Below are positions 44,168 to 51,239 of a stretch of 64,000 nt of DNA, piece after piece (the stretch's first letter is position 1; every line of letters starts with the position of its first letter). The position numbers were made by a program, and so were the translations under genes. Origin of the DNA: Fimenecus sp045613585. Lineage in GTDB: Bacteria > Bacillota > Clostridia > Oscillospirales > Acutalibacteraceae. The notes beneath the pieces are model-generated. The model saw only the letters and a list, made by a program, of their open reading frames with translations, did not search any database and was not told the DNA's origin. Where the stretch lies: assembly GCA_045613585.1 (NCBI GenBank), contig JAZLBG010000028.1, forward strand, positions 1-64,000, read 5' to 3'.

Positions 44168-44195
44168 TGACGAAAAGAGCAGAATGTGATATAAT
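44167..44195 (+). promoter_or_regulatory. Promoter of the RayT gene
   Basis: TTGACG (44167-44172), 17-bp spacer and TATAAT (44190-44195). The -35 begins on the last base of the R1 hairpin, so the repeat and promoter are fused; binding of the transposase to R1 could repress its own gene (inference). Confidence 0.7.
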
Positions 44196-44212
44196 TCCTT
44201 TGGTGATAAAAG

Positions 44213-44965
44213 ATGTCAAGACAAGCGCGAAAGAAAAGTGAAAGTGGAATATATCACGTAATGCTGAGAGGAATAAACCAACAACAGATATTCGAAGATA
44301 CAGAAGACTGTGATAAGTTTATTCAAGTACTACAAGAAAGTAAGGCAGTAAGTGAGTTTAAGTTATTCGCTTACTGCCTTATGAATAATCATATACATTT
44401 GTTGATTAAACCTGAAAAAGAGCCGATTGAACAGGTATTTAAGAGAATCGGTGCAAGATATGTATATTGGTTTAATGTTAAATATCAAAGGGTCGGTCAT
44501 TTATTTCAAGACCGTTTCAAGAGTGAACCTGTTGAAGATGACTCATATTTCTTAACAGTATTGAGATATATTCATCAGAATCCAGTCAAAGCAGGAATTT
44601 GTAAGAAAGTTGAAGATTACAAATACAGTAGTTATCAGGAATACATTACAAAACCTTGGTTAGTTGATACAGATTTTGTCTTCAATATGATTTCTAAATC
44701 AGAGTTTGTAAGATACAACAATGAAGCTAATTTTGATAAATGTCTTGAAGTTGAAGAAACACCTAAAATCCGTGTTACTGAGGAACAGGCAAAACGGATT
44801 ATCAAGAAAGTTTCAAAATGTGAAAATTCGTCAGAGTTTCAAAAGCTCGACTCTAAAAGTAGAGATGAATATATTGCAATTTTGAAACAATATGGTTTGT
44901 CAATCAGACAAATCAGCAGATTGACGGGTATTAGTTTTGGAATTGTAAGAAAAAAGTGTGAATAA
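44213..44965 (+). CDS. REP-associated tyrosine transposase (RayT, HUH/Y1 family)
   Basis: A 250-residue Y1_Tnp-domain protein. It starts MSRQARKKSESGIYHVMLRG; the HUH metal-binding motif is H60-I-H62 in MNNHIHLLI, and the likely nucleophile is Tyr119 in LRYIHQNPVKAG. The C-terminal 65 residues add a helix-turn-helix (YGLSIRQISRLTGISFGIVRKK) not found in the short enterobacterial RAYTs. Such enzymes nick and join single-stranded DNA at REP palindromes and are usually domesticated rather than self-mobile. GGTGAT precedes the start. All catalytic residues look intact. Confidence 0.9.
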   Translation: MSRQARKKSESGIYHVMLRGINQQQIFEDTEDCDKFIQVLQESKAVSEFKLFAYCLMNNHIHLLIKPEKEPIEQVFKRIGARYVYWFNVKYQRVGHLFQDRFKSEPVEDDSYFLTVLRYIHQNPVKAGICKKVEDYKYSSYQEYITKPWLVDTDFVFNMISKSEFVRYNNEANFDKCLEVEETPKIRVTEEQAKRIIKKVSKCENSSEFQKLDSKSRDEYIAILKQYGLSIRQISRLTGISFGIVRKKCE

Positions 44966-44970
44966 GCATT

Positions 44971-44998
44971 GGGCGAGATTGTTTCTCGTCCTTTTTTT
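44971..44998 (+). terminator. Terminator of the RayT gene
   Basis: Stem GGGCGAGA / TCTCGTCC (one G-T pair) followed by a seven-T run, 5 bp behind the stop codon. Confidence 0.85.
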
Positions 44999-45064
44999 AT
45001 TGACTTTTTATCAAAATAGTGCTATATTCAATTTAAGGTCAGTGGAAAAGCACAAGTGGGACGA

Positions 45065-45086
45065 ACACAGAGAACCGTCCCCTGTG
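45065..45086 (-). repeat. REP-like hairpin R2 (inverted)
   Basis: Complement of the R1 core: GAACCGTCCCC with arms ACACAG / CTGTG. It is in opposite orientation to all other copies in the region. Confidence 0.75.
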
Positions 45087-45139
45087 CATTATGTTTCTTG
45101 GATTCGACACAAACATTTTCTAGATTCAACTTTAAACGG

Positions 45140-45346
45140 ATGAAAAGTGCTTTTAAAAAAATTAAATTGGTAAAATTAAGCACATGGAAGAAATGCTTTA
45201 AAGAAATAGGAAAAGCAATTATTTATTATATTAAGGTCAATAAAAATCTATATAAAAAATTTGTTGTTAGTTATTCTTTAAATTCATTATATAGCATTGC
45301 AGTTGGATTAGGCTTGGGCGGTTTGTATAAAAAGGTATCTGGATAA
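45140..45346 (+). CDS. Small basic protein of unknown function
   Basis: A 68-residue Lys-rich protein (KSAFKKIKLVKLSTWKKCF) with a weakly hydrophobic C-terminal stretch (SIAVGLGLGGLY) that could be a short membrane segment. The frame is open further upstream into the R2 hairpin, but the ATG at 45140 is the first after it; no good ribosome-binding site is seen. Its stop overlaps the next start codon (TAATG), which supports it being real. Not recognised. Confidence 0.45.
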   Translation: MKSAFKKIKLVKLSTWKKCFKEIGKAIIYYIKVNKNLYKKFVVSYSLNSLYSIAVGLGLGGLYKKVSG

Positions 45347-45777
45347 TGGTTATATTACTTTCTTTATTAATTTTTTTCATAAATTTTATATCATTTTATG
45401 TTTATAATTTATCAATTATTGATGAACGACAAACAAAGAAAGAACGAAAAAAAAGAAGCAAAAGAATAATTTCAAAATTATTTTTTATTGATACATTTAA
45501 AATTTCCAACAAATTTTTTTGGATGTTCAATTTTGTAAATATTGTTATTTCGCTTTTGGGAATTATTTGGTTTTGCTTTAACTATTTATTTCGAAATGAT
45601 GAAATCAATAATTTTATCGGTGGATTTTTATTGCTTTGGTTGTTTGCGATAACATTTTTTATGTTAATTTCAAAATTAATTATTCATATTATAAAAACAA
45701 AAAACTTATTTGGAAAAATATTTATAATTTTTTGTTTAGTTGTAATTATAATTGGTATAATTCTTTTGTTGAGATAA
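45346..45777 (+). CDS. Four-helix membrane protein of unknown function
   Basis: A 143-residue, Phe/Ile-rich protein with four hydrophobic segments (about residues 3-20, 50-75, 82-108 and 118-142) and a basic loop KKERKKRSKR after the first. The sequence is even more AT-rich than the neighbours. It is coupled to the preceding gene and followed 5 bp later by REP-like hairpin R3. Not recognised; it may be cargo of the repeat-rich region. Confidence 0.6.
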   Translation: MVILLSLLIFFINFISFYVYNLSIIDERQTKKERKKRSKRIISKLFFIDTFKISNKFFWMFNFVNIVISLLGIIWFCFNYLFRNDEINNFIGGFLLLWLFAITFFMLISKLIIHIIKTKNLFGKIFIIFCLVVIIIGIILLLR

Positions 45778-45782
45778 GAACA

Positions 45783-45852
45783 AACACAAGGGGACGGTTC
45801 TCTGTGTTCGATAAATCCAATGACTAAAACTTAATATTCACACAAAGCCGAT
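45783..45852 (+). repeat. REP-like hairpin R3 plus conserved module M3
   Basis: Hairpin AACACAA-GGGGACGGTTC-TCTGTGTT at 45783-45808, then a 43-bp module (45810-45852) starting GATAAATCCAATGACT and ending CACAAAGCCGAT. The module recurs exactly at 45883-45925. No terminator follows this copy; R4 begins at once. Confidence 0.85.
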
Positions 45853-45854
45853 TG

Positions 45855-45925
45855 AACACAGAGGGACGGTTCTTTTGTGTCCGATAAATCCAATGACTAA
45901 AACTTAATATTCACACAAAGCCGAT
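45855..45925 (+). repeat. REP-like hairpin R4 plus conserved module M4
   Basis: Hairpin AACACAGAGGGACGGTTC then TTTTGTGT (45855-45880), followed by the same 43-bp module (45883-45925) as in the previous copy. The module's last bases form the first arm of a terminator. Confidence 0.85.
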
Positions 45926-45959
45926 GAGGTTATATCAAACAATCTCATCGGCTATTTTT
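45919..45959 (+). terminator. Terminator fused to module M4
   Basis: Arms AGCCGATGAG (45919-45928) and CTCATCGGCT (45944-45953) with a 15-base loop and TATTTTTG tail. The left arm is part of the conserved module. Confidence 0.8.
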
Positions 45960-46312
45960 GTCAAAAAAGCAAAAATGTTATCACAAAACATATCTTTTTT
46001 ACGATTTATATTATTGAGGATGAACGATATAATCGTAAGATAGAACACTAATATTTGATAAACTGTTTTTTATTTTGATAAGATAATAAATACAAAAATA
46101 ACAGTTCTCTTCCCATCTCAAGCTATCTATCTGCATCATCCTACACCTCACCCCTAGCCGATGGTTCACCCCATCGGTTGATTTTAAATTGATTACAATA
46201 TTTTAGTCATTAATTGCAATTCGATTTGAATTATTCTATAGGATTATGACATCAAAACACAGTCTGTTAAAACGGACCGTGTTTTGATTGAAAATTTAAG
46301 GGGATTGAAAAA

Positions 46313-46380
46313 AAGACAGGGGACGGTTCCTTGTCTTCGGATGAATCCAACAATTAAAATTTAATAATCTAACACAACAG
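46313..46380 (+). repeat. REP-like hairpin R5 plus diverged module M5
   Basis: Hairpin AAGACA-GGGGACGGTTC-CTTGTCTT (46313-46337), then ATGAATCCAACAATTAAAAT and TTAATAATCTAACACA (46341-46380), a diverged form of the M3/M4 module. The terminator follows without gap. Confidence 0.75.
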
Positions 46381-46405
46381 GACGAGGTTTAACCACCTCG
46401 TCTTG
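46381..46405 (+). terminator. Terminator behind module M5
   Basis: Perfect stem GACGAGGT / ACCTCGTC with loop TTAACC and tail TTGTTTACTTTTT. Confidence 0.7.
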
Positions 46406-46424
46406 TTTACTTTTTGCACATATC

Positions 46425-46462
46425 TTGCTTTATTTGTCAAATTAAGGTATAATTTGACAAAT
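46425..46462 (+). promoter_or_regulatory. Sigma-factor gene promoter overlapped by a perfect inverted repeat
   Basis: TTGCTT (46425-46430), 17-bp spacer and TATAAT (46448-46453). Arms ATTTGTCAAATT (46432-46443) and AATTTGACAAAT (46451-46462) form a perfect 12-bp inverted repeat with a 7-bp gap, covering most of the spacer and the -10 box. This is a strong operator candidate. Start codon and AAGGAG site follow immediately. Confidence 0.75.
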
Positions 46463-46476
46463 AAGGAGTTGATAAT

Positions 46477-47019
46477 ATGCTTTTTATGTATTTCGCATTA
46501 CTTGAGAATCCCGAGGACGAGCATTTGTTTGAAGAATTTTATAATAAGTTCTATAACACCATTTTCTACATAGCAAAAGACCATCTACACACTAAAGAGT
46601 TATCTGAAGATTGTGCTCAAGAGGTAATGGTTAGCTTTGCTAAGAACTTTCATAACATCACACACGATTTTAACGATAAAAAGTTATGTAACTTCATAAG
46701 AGTAGTTACAAAAGCTAAGGCAGTTGATATGTTCAGAAAAGAGAAAAAACATCTTGTAAATGTTGTCGAGTTAGATGTTGAAGATTTTTATAATATTTCT
46801 GCAAAAGATTTTGATGTTGTTGATGAAATTACATTAAAAGATGCTTTTGATAAAATACCTGAAGATTATAGATTTATTTGTTATCTCAAATATTATTATA
46901 ATATGTCAGGTGAAGAAATCGGCAGATATCTTAACATATCGCAACCACTTGTAAGAAAAAGATGTATGCTTGGTATGAAATTTTTAAGAAATTATGTAAA
47001 CGGAGAAAATAATGAATAA
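46477..47019 (+). CDS. Sigma-70 family (ECF-like) RNA polymerase sigma factor
   Basis: A 180-residue two-domain sigma factor. Region 2 is around residues 20-85 (FYNTIFYIAKDHL, ELSEDCAQEVMVSFAK, FIRVVTKAKAVDMFRKEKK); region 4 is near 120-170 (IPEDYRFICYLKYYYNMSGEEIG, in part IPEDYRFICYLKYYYNMSG, then RYLNISQPLVRKR). It directs RNA polymerase to a special promoter set. Such genes are usually followed by a cognate anti-sigma or membrane regulator; here that partner has been reduced to ten codons. The promoter's inverted repeat suggests control by a separate regulator. Confidence 0.85.
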   Translation: MLFMYFALLENPEDEHLFEEFYNKFYNTIFYIAKDHLHTKELSEDCAQEVMVSFAKNFHNITHDFNDKKLCNFIRVVTKAKAVDMFRKEKKHLVNVVELDVEDFYNISAKDFDVVDEITLKDAFDKIPEDYRFICYLKYYYNMSGEEIGRYLNISQPLVRKRCMLGMKFLRNYVNGENNE

Positions 47020-47044
47020 TTTTGAAAAAGCATGTGAAAAGTAA
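47012..47044 (+). pseudogene. Truncated partner gene of the sigma factor
   Basis: An ATG overlapping the sigma stop, with a GGAG site 6 bases before it, opens a frame MNNFEKACEK that stops after ten codons exactly where the degenerate REP-like repeat R6 begins. The start region resembles those of the membrane proteins often paired with such sigma factors, but the remainder is gone. The identity as an anti-sigma remnant is inference. Confidence 0.55.
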
Positions 47045-47045
47045 T

Positions 47046-47120
47046 TGAACAACACAATGTTGACGTTTCTTCTTTGTTCAATGAATCCAACAACTAAAAT
47101 TTAATATTCACACAAAACCA
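47046..47120 (+). repeat. Degenerate REP-like hairpin R6 plus module M6
   Basis: TGAACAA (47046-47052) and TTGTTCA (47074-47080) close a hairpin whose core has decayed to TTGACGTTTC. Module M6 (47081-47120, ATGAATCCAACAACTAAAAT then TTAATATTCACACAAAACCA) matches M3/M4 with few changes. Confidence 0.7.
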
Positions 47121-47147
47121 ATAGTTTTTTTAACTGTTGGTTTTTTT
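47115..47147 (+). terminator. Terminator fused to module M6
   Basis: Stem AAACCAATAGTT / AACTGTTGGTTT (one G-T pair), loop of five T, and T tail. As with M4, the left arm is part of the module. Confidence 0.8.
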
Positions 47148-47199
47148 ATATAAATTATTACCGATGACAAAAAATCTAATTTTTGAATATGATGTATTG

Positions 47200-47215
47200 A
47201 GATATGTCCATATCT
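47200..47215. promoter_or_regulatory. Dyad upstream of cotJA
   Basis: AGATATG-TC-CATATCT is a perfect 7-2-7 inverted repeat 24 bp before the cotJA start. The position fits a regulator site near a promoter; a sporulation-sigma promoter was not confidently seen. Confidence 0.4.
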
Positions 47216-47238
47216 TAATAAAATAAAGGAGAATTTAT

Positions 47239-47424
47239 ATGGAAAATAATATGAATTGTGTTTGTAAAACAATGTCTAAACTACCTGAATGTCCAGTTGT
47301 AGCGATGGCTTATGTGCCTTTTCAGACAGATTTAATCACATATAAAAGTGAAGACGCTCTTTGTAATGGTACCTTGTTTCCTGAATTAGATAAAAAGTTC
47401 TATGGAGGTAAATGTTGTGAATAG
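47239..47424 (+). CDS. cotJA: Spore coat-associated protein CotJA
   Basis: A 61-residue protein with the CotJA-type stretch VVAMAYVPFQT near residue 20 and LDKKFYGG near the end. In B. subtilis the cotJ operon is expressed in the mother cell under sigma-E and its products join the inner spore coat. This copy has several Cys residues at both ends. It overlaps cotJB and starts with AAGGAGA. Confidence 0.85.
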   Translation: MENNMNCVCKTMSKLPECPVVAMAYVPFQTDLITYKSEDALCNGTLFPELDKKFYGGKCCE

Positions 47425-47668
47425 ATGTAAATTAATGAGAGAACTTTCAAGCGTAAATTTTGCTGCTTGGGAATTGCACTTGTATCTTGATACACATCCA
47501 TGTGATGAAAAAGCATTAGAGATGCACAGAAAATATACCGAAAGAGCAATGGAACTTACAAAAGAATATGAAGAATGTTTTGGACCACTCACTCACGAGT
47601 CTGGTAGCGGACTTGCTTGGATTAAAAATCCTTGGCCTTGGGAATATATGAAGGAGTGTGATTGCTAA
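47417..47668 (+). CDS. cotJB: Spore coat protein CotJB
   Basis: An 83-residue protein matching CotJB: LMRELSSVNFAAWELHLYLDTHP, seen as AAWELHLYLDTHPCDE, then a C-terminal WIKNPWPWEYMKECDC. The GTG at 47417 has GGAGGT nine bases upstream and is preferred over an in-frame ATG at 47402, which has none. It overlaps the end of cotJA and its stop overlaps the cotJC start (TAATG), so the three are translated together. Confidence 0.88.
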   Translation: MNRCKLMRELSSVNFAAWELHLYLDTHPCDEKALEMHRKYTERAMELTKEYEECFGPLTHESGSGLAWIKNPWPWEYMKECDC

Positions 47669-48279
47669 TGTTTCAATATGAGAAAAAGTTACAATTTCCT
47701 GTAAAAATTAAAAATCCAAATCCTAAATATGCTCAAATCATAATTTCACAATATGGCGGTCCTGACGGTGAATTAGGTGCATCACTTCGATATCTTTCAC
47801 AGAGATTTTCAATGCCACATGCAGAATTAAAAGGTCTTTTAACCGATATAGGTACAGAAGAACTTGGCCATTTAGAAATGATTGGTGCAATTGTTTATCA
47901 ACTTACGAGAAATTTAACAATTGATGAAATTAAAAAATCAGGTTTTGACACTTATTTTGTTGACCACACGACAGGTGTTTATCCAATTGCAGCAAGTGGA
48001 ATGCCGTTTACTGCAACATATTTACAATCAAAAGGTGACGTAATAACTGACTTGCACGAAGACCTTGCTGCAGAACAAAAAGCGAGAACAACTTATGATA
48101 ATATTTTAAGACTTGTTGATGACCCAGATGTTCGCGAACCAATTAAATTTTTGCGTCAACGCGAAATTGTTCATTATCAGAGATTTGGTGAAGGATTACA
48201 GCTTGTTACTGATAGACTAAACAGTAAAAACTTCTATGCTTTTAATCCAAGTTTTGATAAACATTGTAACAAAAAGTAA
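47668..48279 (+). CDS. cotJC: CotJC, manganese-catalase-like spore coat protein
   Basis: A 203-residue ferritin-like protein of the manganese catalase family. Likely metal ligands are Glu in DIGTEELGHLEMIGA and in DLAAEQKARTTYDNIL, with the His in REIVHYQRF. It may protect the forming spore from peroxide, as suggested for CotJC homologues. The ATG at 47668 follows GGAGTG. A terminator shared with the convergent gene follows. Confidence 0.9.
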   Translation: MFQYEKKLQFPVKIKNPNPKYAQIIISQYGGPDGELGASLRYLSQRFSMPHAELKGLLTDIGTEELGHLEMIGAIVYQLTRNLTIDEIKKSGFDTYFVDHTTGVYPIAASGMPFTATYLQSKGDVITDLHEDLAAEQKARTTYDNILRLVDDPDVREPIKFLRQREIVHYQRFGEGLQLVTDRLNSKNFYAFNPSFDKHCNKK

Positions 48280-48303
48280 ATAGTAACAGAATGTAAAAAA
48301 ATA

Positions 48304-48330
48304 AAAGGTGTCTTTTTAAGACACCTTTTT
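48304..48330. terminator. Bidirectional terminator between cotJC and YfhO-type gene
   Basis: Stem AAAAGGTGTCT / AGACACCTTTT with A-rich left and T-rich right flanks, serving both convergent genes. Confidence 0.85.
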
Positions 48331-48332
48331 AT

Positions 48333-51125
48333 CTATTCTTCGATACTATTTTGAGATTTATTTTCCATATCAATATTGTCAAAAATAATGGTTTCTTCAA
48401 CAATATTATGAAATTGTGAACTTGATTTAGCGATTAAAACTTTTTGCCACAAATTAGGCTTTTTATTTTTGAAAAATAACCATTTATTAGTATTAAGAAT
48501 ATAGAAAATTAAAAGTATGATTATAAATAATGCTGAAATGATTACGCATTCTTGCAAACCTTGAGCTTCGTATATAAATGTTATTTCGTGTTCGCCTTTA
48601 GTTACGTTAATTCCAATTAATGCGTCAGAAATTGCATGAATATCATCTTTATTTACTTTTTTGTCATCAATATATATTTGCCAACTCTCATCATAAGGAA
48701 TTGAAGTATATAATATTTCATTCTCACTTGATGTGAAGTTACCAATAATCATAGTCTCGTCGAATTTTGTATATTCAAGTTGGCCTTCTTTAAGTTTGTT
48801 GTAACCTTTTACAAATTTATCGTGGTTAATAGAGAAAACAACAAAATCAACATTTGCTGATGAGTGATTATCTTCTAATGGCATTTCTATAGAAATAATA
48901 TCACCAATATTATGGCTACCTAAGTCAAAGATATAACCATCATTTACATTCATTGTTGTGGTGAATTTTGAAGATAAAATTGATACATCATCAAGATTTC
49001 TCGAATATACATATACATAGAGATTGGATGTATCTTTTGCAGTAATGTCAACAGTAATTGAGCCGTCATAGCTATTATCTATTTTATTTAATGTAAAAGA
49101 TTCACCAATTATACTGCTATTATCAATGTAATGTATATTGCCATATATTATTTCATAGTCAGTAATTCTTTCATAAACACCATCGATTCCTGTTGCAAGT
49201 TTAAAATACTCTTCTTGTGCTTCAACAGGATTTTTATATAAGGATGCATCCCAACTCTTTACTAAATTAGAAACAGGATATGCAATATTCAACATATAAT
49301 TATTCTCATATACGCTGAATTTTTTGTTTTCAGCCTTCTTTGTATAATATTTACAATCTGAAATTAATTCAGATTTGTCATAGACATATTTTAATGAGAA
49401 CATTGAGTTGTAAATTGGTGTTTGTGGATTATAAGTGAAACTGTTAATTTTGTTTCCATATAAACCGATATATTTTTGAAGATTAGCAACTTTTTCATAT
49501 GCCATAGAAGAGAAAATTGATGCGCCATTATAGTCGTACCAACAAGGGTCCATTCTTGCTCTTAATTCTGATAATTCTTCTCTATAAAATGCTAATGAGT
49601 CCTTTTCAGAAACTTGTTCTTGAAGTGATTTGAAATCCTCATAATCACTTGTAAAGCTTTCTTTAGTTTGATTTGCTACATAATGGTCAGTATTTGCTGA
49701 AATGGTTTCAGCTGCAACAGAACAAATTAGCATAACTGACAACGCAAACATTTGAGCTTTTTTACTAACAATTAACCCAAGCACAACTGTTAAAAGAACG
49801 GTGAATGCAATTGTTACAAACACTGTGAAGTCATCAACATTTTTTGACCCTAACTTTTGTGTAAGTATAACAAAACCAACAACACAAATTCCAACACCCA
49901 AAATCTGTTTTTTGCTATATTCATCGATATTCTTTAACGCTTTGAATGCCATAATTAAAAGTATAAATGAATATGCAAAAGACTGTCTATAAGGTAAGTC
50001 GTTAGGAAAATGGAATCCATGCCAGAAAAAATTAATAAAGTTAATATTAAAACTAAAATACATTATTGCAAGTAGAATTACTGAAGCAATCTTTTCAGTT
50101 GAGCAAATGCGTTTTGAGAAAAGATAAAGAGGTATTAAAAGTATTGTGAGCATTCCACAATATACATTTGGAAGAACATCTTCACCACTGCTACGAATTG
50201 TTGGTTCAAGCCCTGCAAGATGATTTGCAAGAAAGTCAAAAATATTGAAATAAGATTTGTATTCTTCTGGAGCTGAACCTGTTGTTGCTGATGATGAGTT
50301 GAGTATATAAGCAAGAGGCATGAGCATAAATAACAAAATAAATCCAACAGAAATGGATGCGAAAGCAAATCTTATACCACTTTTCCAAAAAAATGAGTCA
50401 GAAAGTTTTTTGAAAATACCTTTTTCCTCAGGTAAAAGTGATTTTTGGTTTTTAATGCTGTTAAGTGAACAGAAATAATAGTATATAAAATAAATACAAG
50501 AAAATATACAAAGCATATAGCCGATATAATAGTTTGAAAATATAGCAAGTGCTAATGCAATTATATAAGTTGAACATTTACCATTAGTTATTATTTTTTC
50601 AATACCTAAAACAATGAAAGGAAGAATGTACATTGCATCAATCCACATTACATTCCAATAATATGCTATAAAATAGCCACAGAAAGCATACATAATGCCA
50701 AAAGCAACTATAGAAAAGCCGTCTGATTTTTGCGATTTCTTTAAATAATAAGACATTGACATTGCACTTAAAACAGCTTTAATTGCAATCATTGCAGCAA
50801 CGGCTTCAAAAGTATTTTTGTGTCCAAATAAAAGGATTATAAAAGAAATTGGGCTTGACAAATAGTTATAAAAATTGCCAAGGAATGAACTACCAAGACC
50901 ACTATTCCATGAATAAATCAATGATTCACCATTTATAAGTCTATCGTAAAGTTCAGAAAACAACGGACCATATTGATGATATAAATCCATTCTATAAATT
51001 ATTTTTTCCCCAAATGGAATTATTTCATAACAAAAATATACAAGCAGAATAATAAAAAGTGCAACTCCACCTGAAATATAAATATATTTATTATTTTTTA
51101 AAGTTGATTTAAGTTTGTTTGTCAT
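48333..51125 (-). CDS. YfhO-family multi-pass membrane protein
   Basis: A 930-residue protein with about twelve N-terminal membrane helices, a large extracytoplasmic beta-rich region (about residues 480-850) and a final helix with a charged tail. It matches the YfhO family, GT-C-like enzymes involved in glycosylation of lipoteichoic acid or other cell-surface polymers. YRMDLYHQYGPLFSELYDRL in the first loop and NSGLGSSFLGNFYNYLSSP near residue 75 are typical. The donor would be an undecaprenyl-linked sugar. The gene is monocistronic with its own promoter, divergent from spoIIIA. Confidence 0.85.
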   Translation of the reverse strand: MTNKLKSTLKNNKYIYISGGVALFIILLVYFCYEIIPFGEKIIYRMDLYHQYGPLFSELYDRLINGESLIYSWNSGLGSSFLGNFYNYLSSPISFIILLFGHKNTFEAVAAMIAIKAVLSAMSMSYYLKKSQKSDGFSIVAFGIMYAFCGYFIAYYWNVMWIDAMYILPFIVLGIEKIITNGKCSTYIIALALAIFSNYYIGYMLCIFSCIYFIYYYFCSLNSIKNQKSLLPEEKGIFKKLSDSFFWKSGIRFAFASISVGFILLFMLMPLAYILNSSSATTGSAPEEYKSYFNIFDFLANHLAGLEPTIRSSGEDVLPNVYCGMLTILLIPLYLFSKRICSTEKIASVILLAIMYFSFNINFINFFWHGFHFPNDLPYRQSFAYSFILLIMAFKALKNIDEYSKKQILGVGICVVGFVILTQKLGSKNVDDFTVFVTIAFTVLLTVVLGLIVSKKAQMFALSVMLICSVAAETISANTDHYVANQTKESFTSDYEDFKSLQEQVSEKDSLAFYREELSELRARMDPCWYDYNGASIFSSMAYEKVANLQKYIGLYGNKINSFTYNPQTPIYNSMFSLKYVYDKSELISDCKYYTKKAENKKFSVYENNYMLNIAYPVSNLVKSWDASLYKNPVEAQEEYFKLATGIDGVYERITDYEIIYGNIHYIDNSSIIGESFTLNKIDNSYDGSITVDITAKDTSNLYVYVYSRNLDDVSILSSKFTTTMNVNDGYIFDLGSHNIGDIISIEMPLEDNHSSANVDFVVFSINHDKFVKGYNKLKEGQLEYTKFDETMIIGNFTSSENEILYTSIPYDESWQIYIDDKKVNKDDIHAISDALIGINVTKGEHEITFIYEAQGLQECVIISALFIIILLIFYILNTNKWLFFKNKKPNLWQKVLIAKSSSQFHNIVEETIIFDNIDMENKSQNSIEE

Positions 51126-51155
51126 AGTTTAACACCTTAAAGATTATTTTGAATA

Positions 51156-51184
51156 AGTATATCATATTAAAATTTTCTTTTCAA
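51156..51184 (-). promoter_or_regulatory. Promoter of the YfhO-type gene
   Basis: Minus-strand TTGAAA (51179-51184), 17-bp spacer and TATACT (51156-51161), 31 bp before the start. Confidence 0.65.
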
Positions 51185-51239
51185 GAAAGTTTTGTAATAA
51201 TAGGGGACAAGTGTTCATAGAAATTATTGAGGTGATTTA

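Larger units (their letters stand above)
44144..45086 (+). mobile_element. RayT/REP element: transposase gene between inverted hairpin repeats
   Basis: The transposase gene is bracketed by inverted copies of one hairpin repeat: 44144-44167 (ACACAAG-GGGACGGTTC-TGTGTGT) and 45065-45086 (complement, ACACAGAGAACCGTCCCC). Between them are a promoter, the gene and its terminator. REP-associated tyrosine transposases are known to recognise such imperfect palindromes. Outer boundaries are inferred from the repeats; target duplications are not expected for HUH enzymes. Confidence 0.65.
45778..46476. other. Repeat-rich non-coding stretch
   Basis: No gene is seen in about 700 bp. It holds three REP-like hairpins with their conserved 3' modules, two terminators, and two further hairpins: CCGATGG / CCATCGG at 46158-46177, and a 13-bp imperfect stem AAAACACAGTCTG / CGGACCGTGTTTT at 46255-46288. 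It ends in the sigma-factor promoter. Interspersed short open frames have no ribosome-binding sites. Confidence 0.7.

Noticed and set aside
45778..46476. A CRISPR array
   Set aside because: Repeats are few, unevenly spaced, hairpin-plus-module in nature, with no regular spacers and no cas genes.
51202..51216. AGGGGACAAGTGTTC as another REP-like copy
   Set aside because: It shares only GGGGAC with the repeat, has no complementary arms and no module behind it.
51126..51239. A sigma-E promoter for the spoIIIA operon
   Set aside because: Expected biologically, but no pair of -35/-10 boxes with right spacing could be picked with confidence; the clear promoter in this gap serves the divergent gene.
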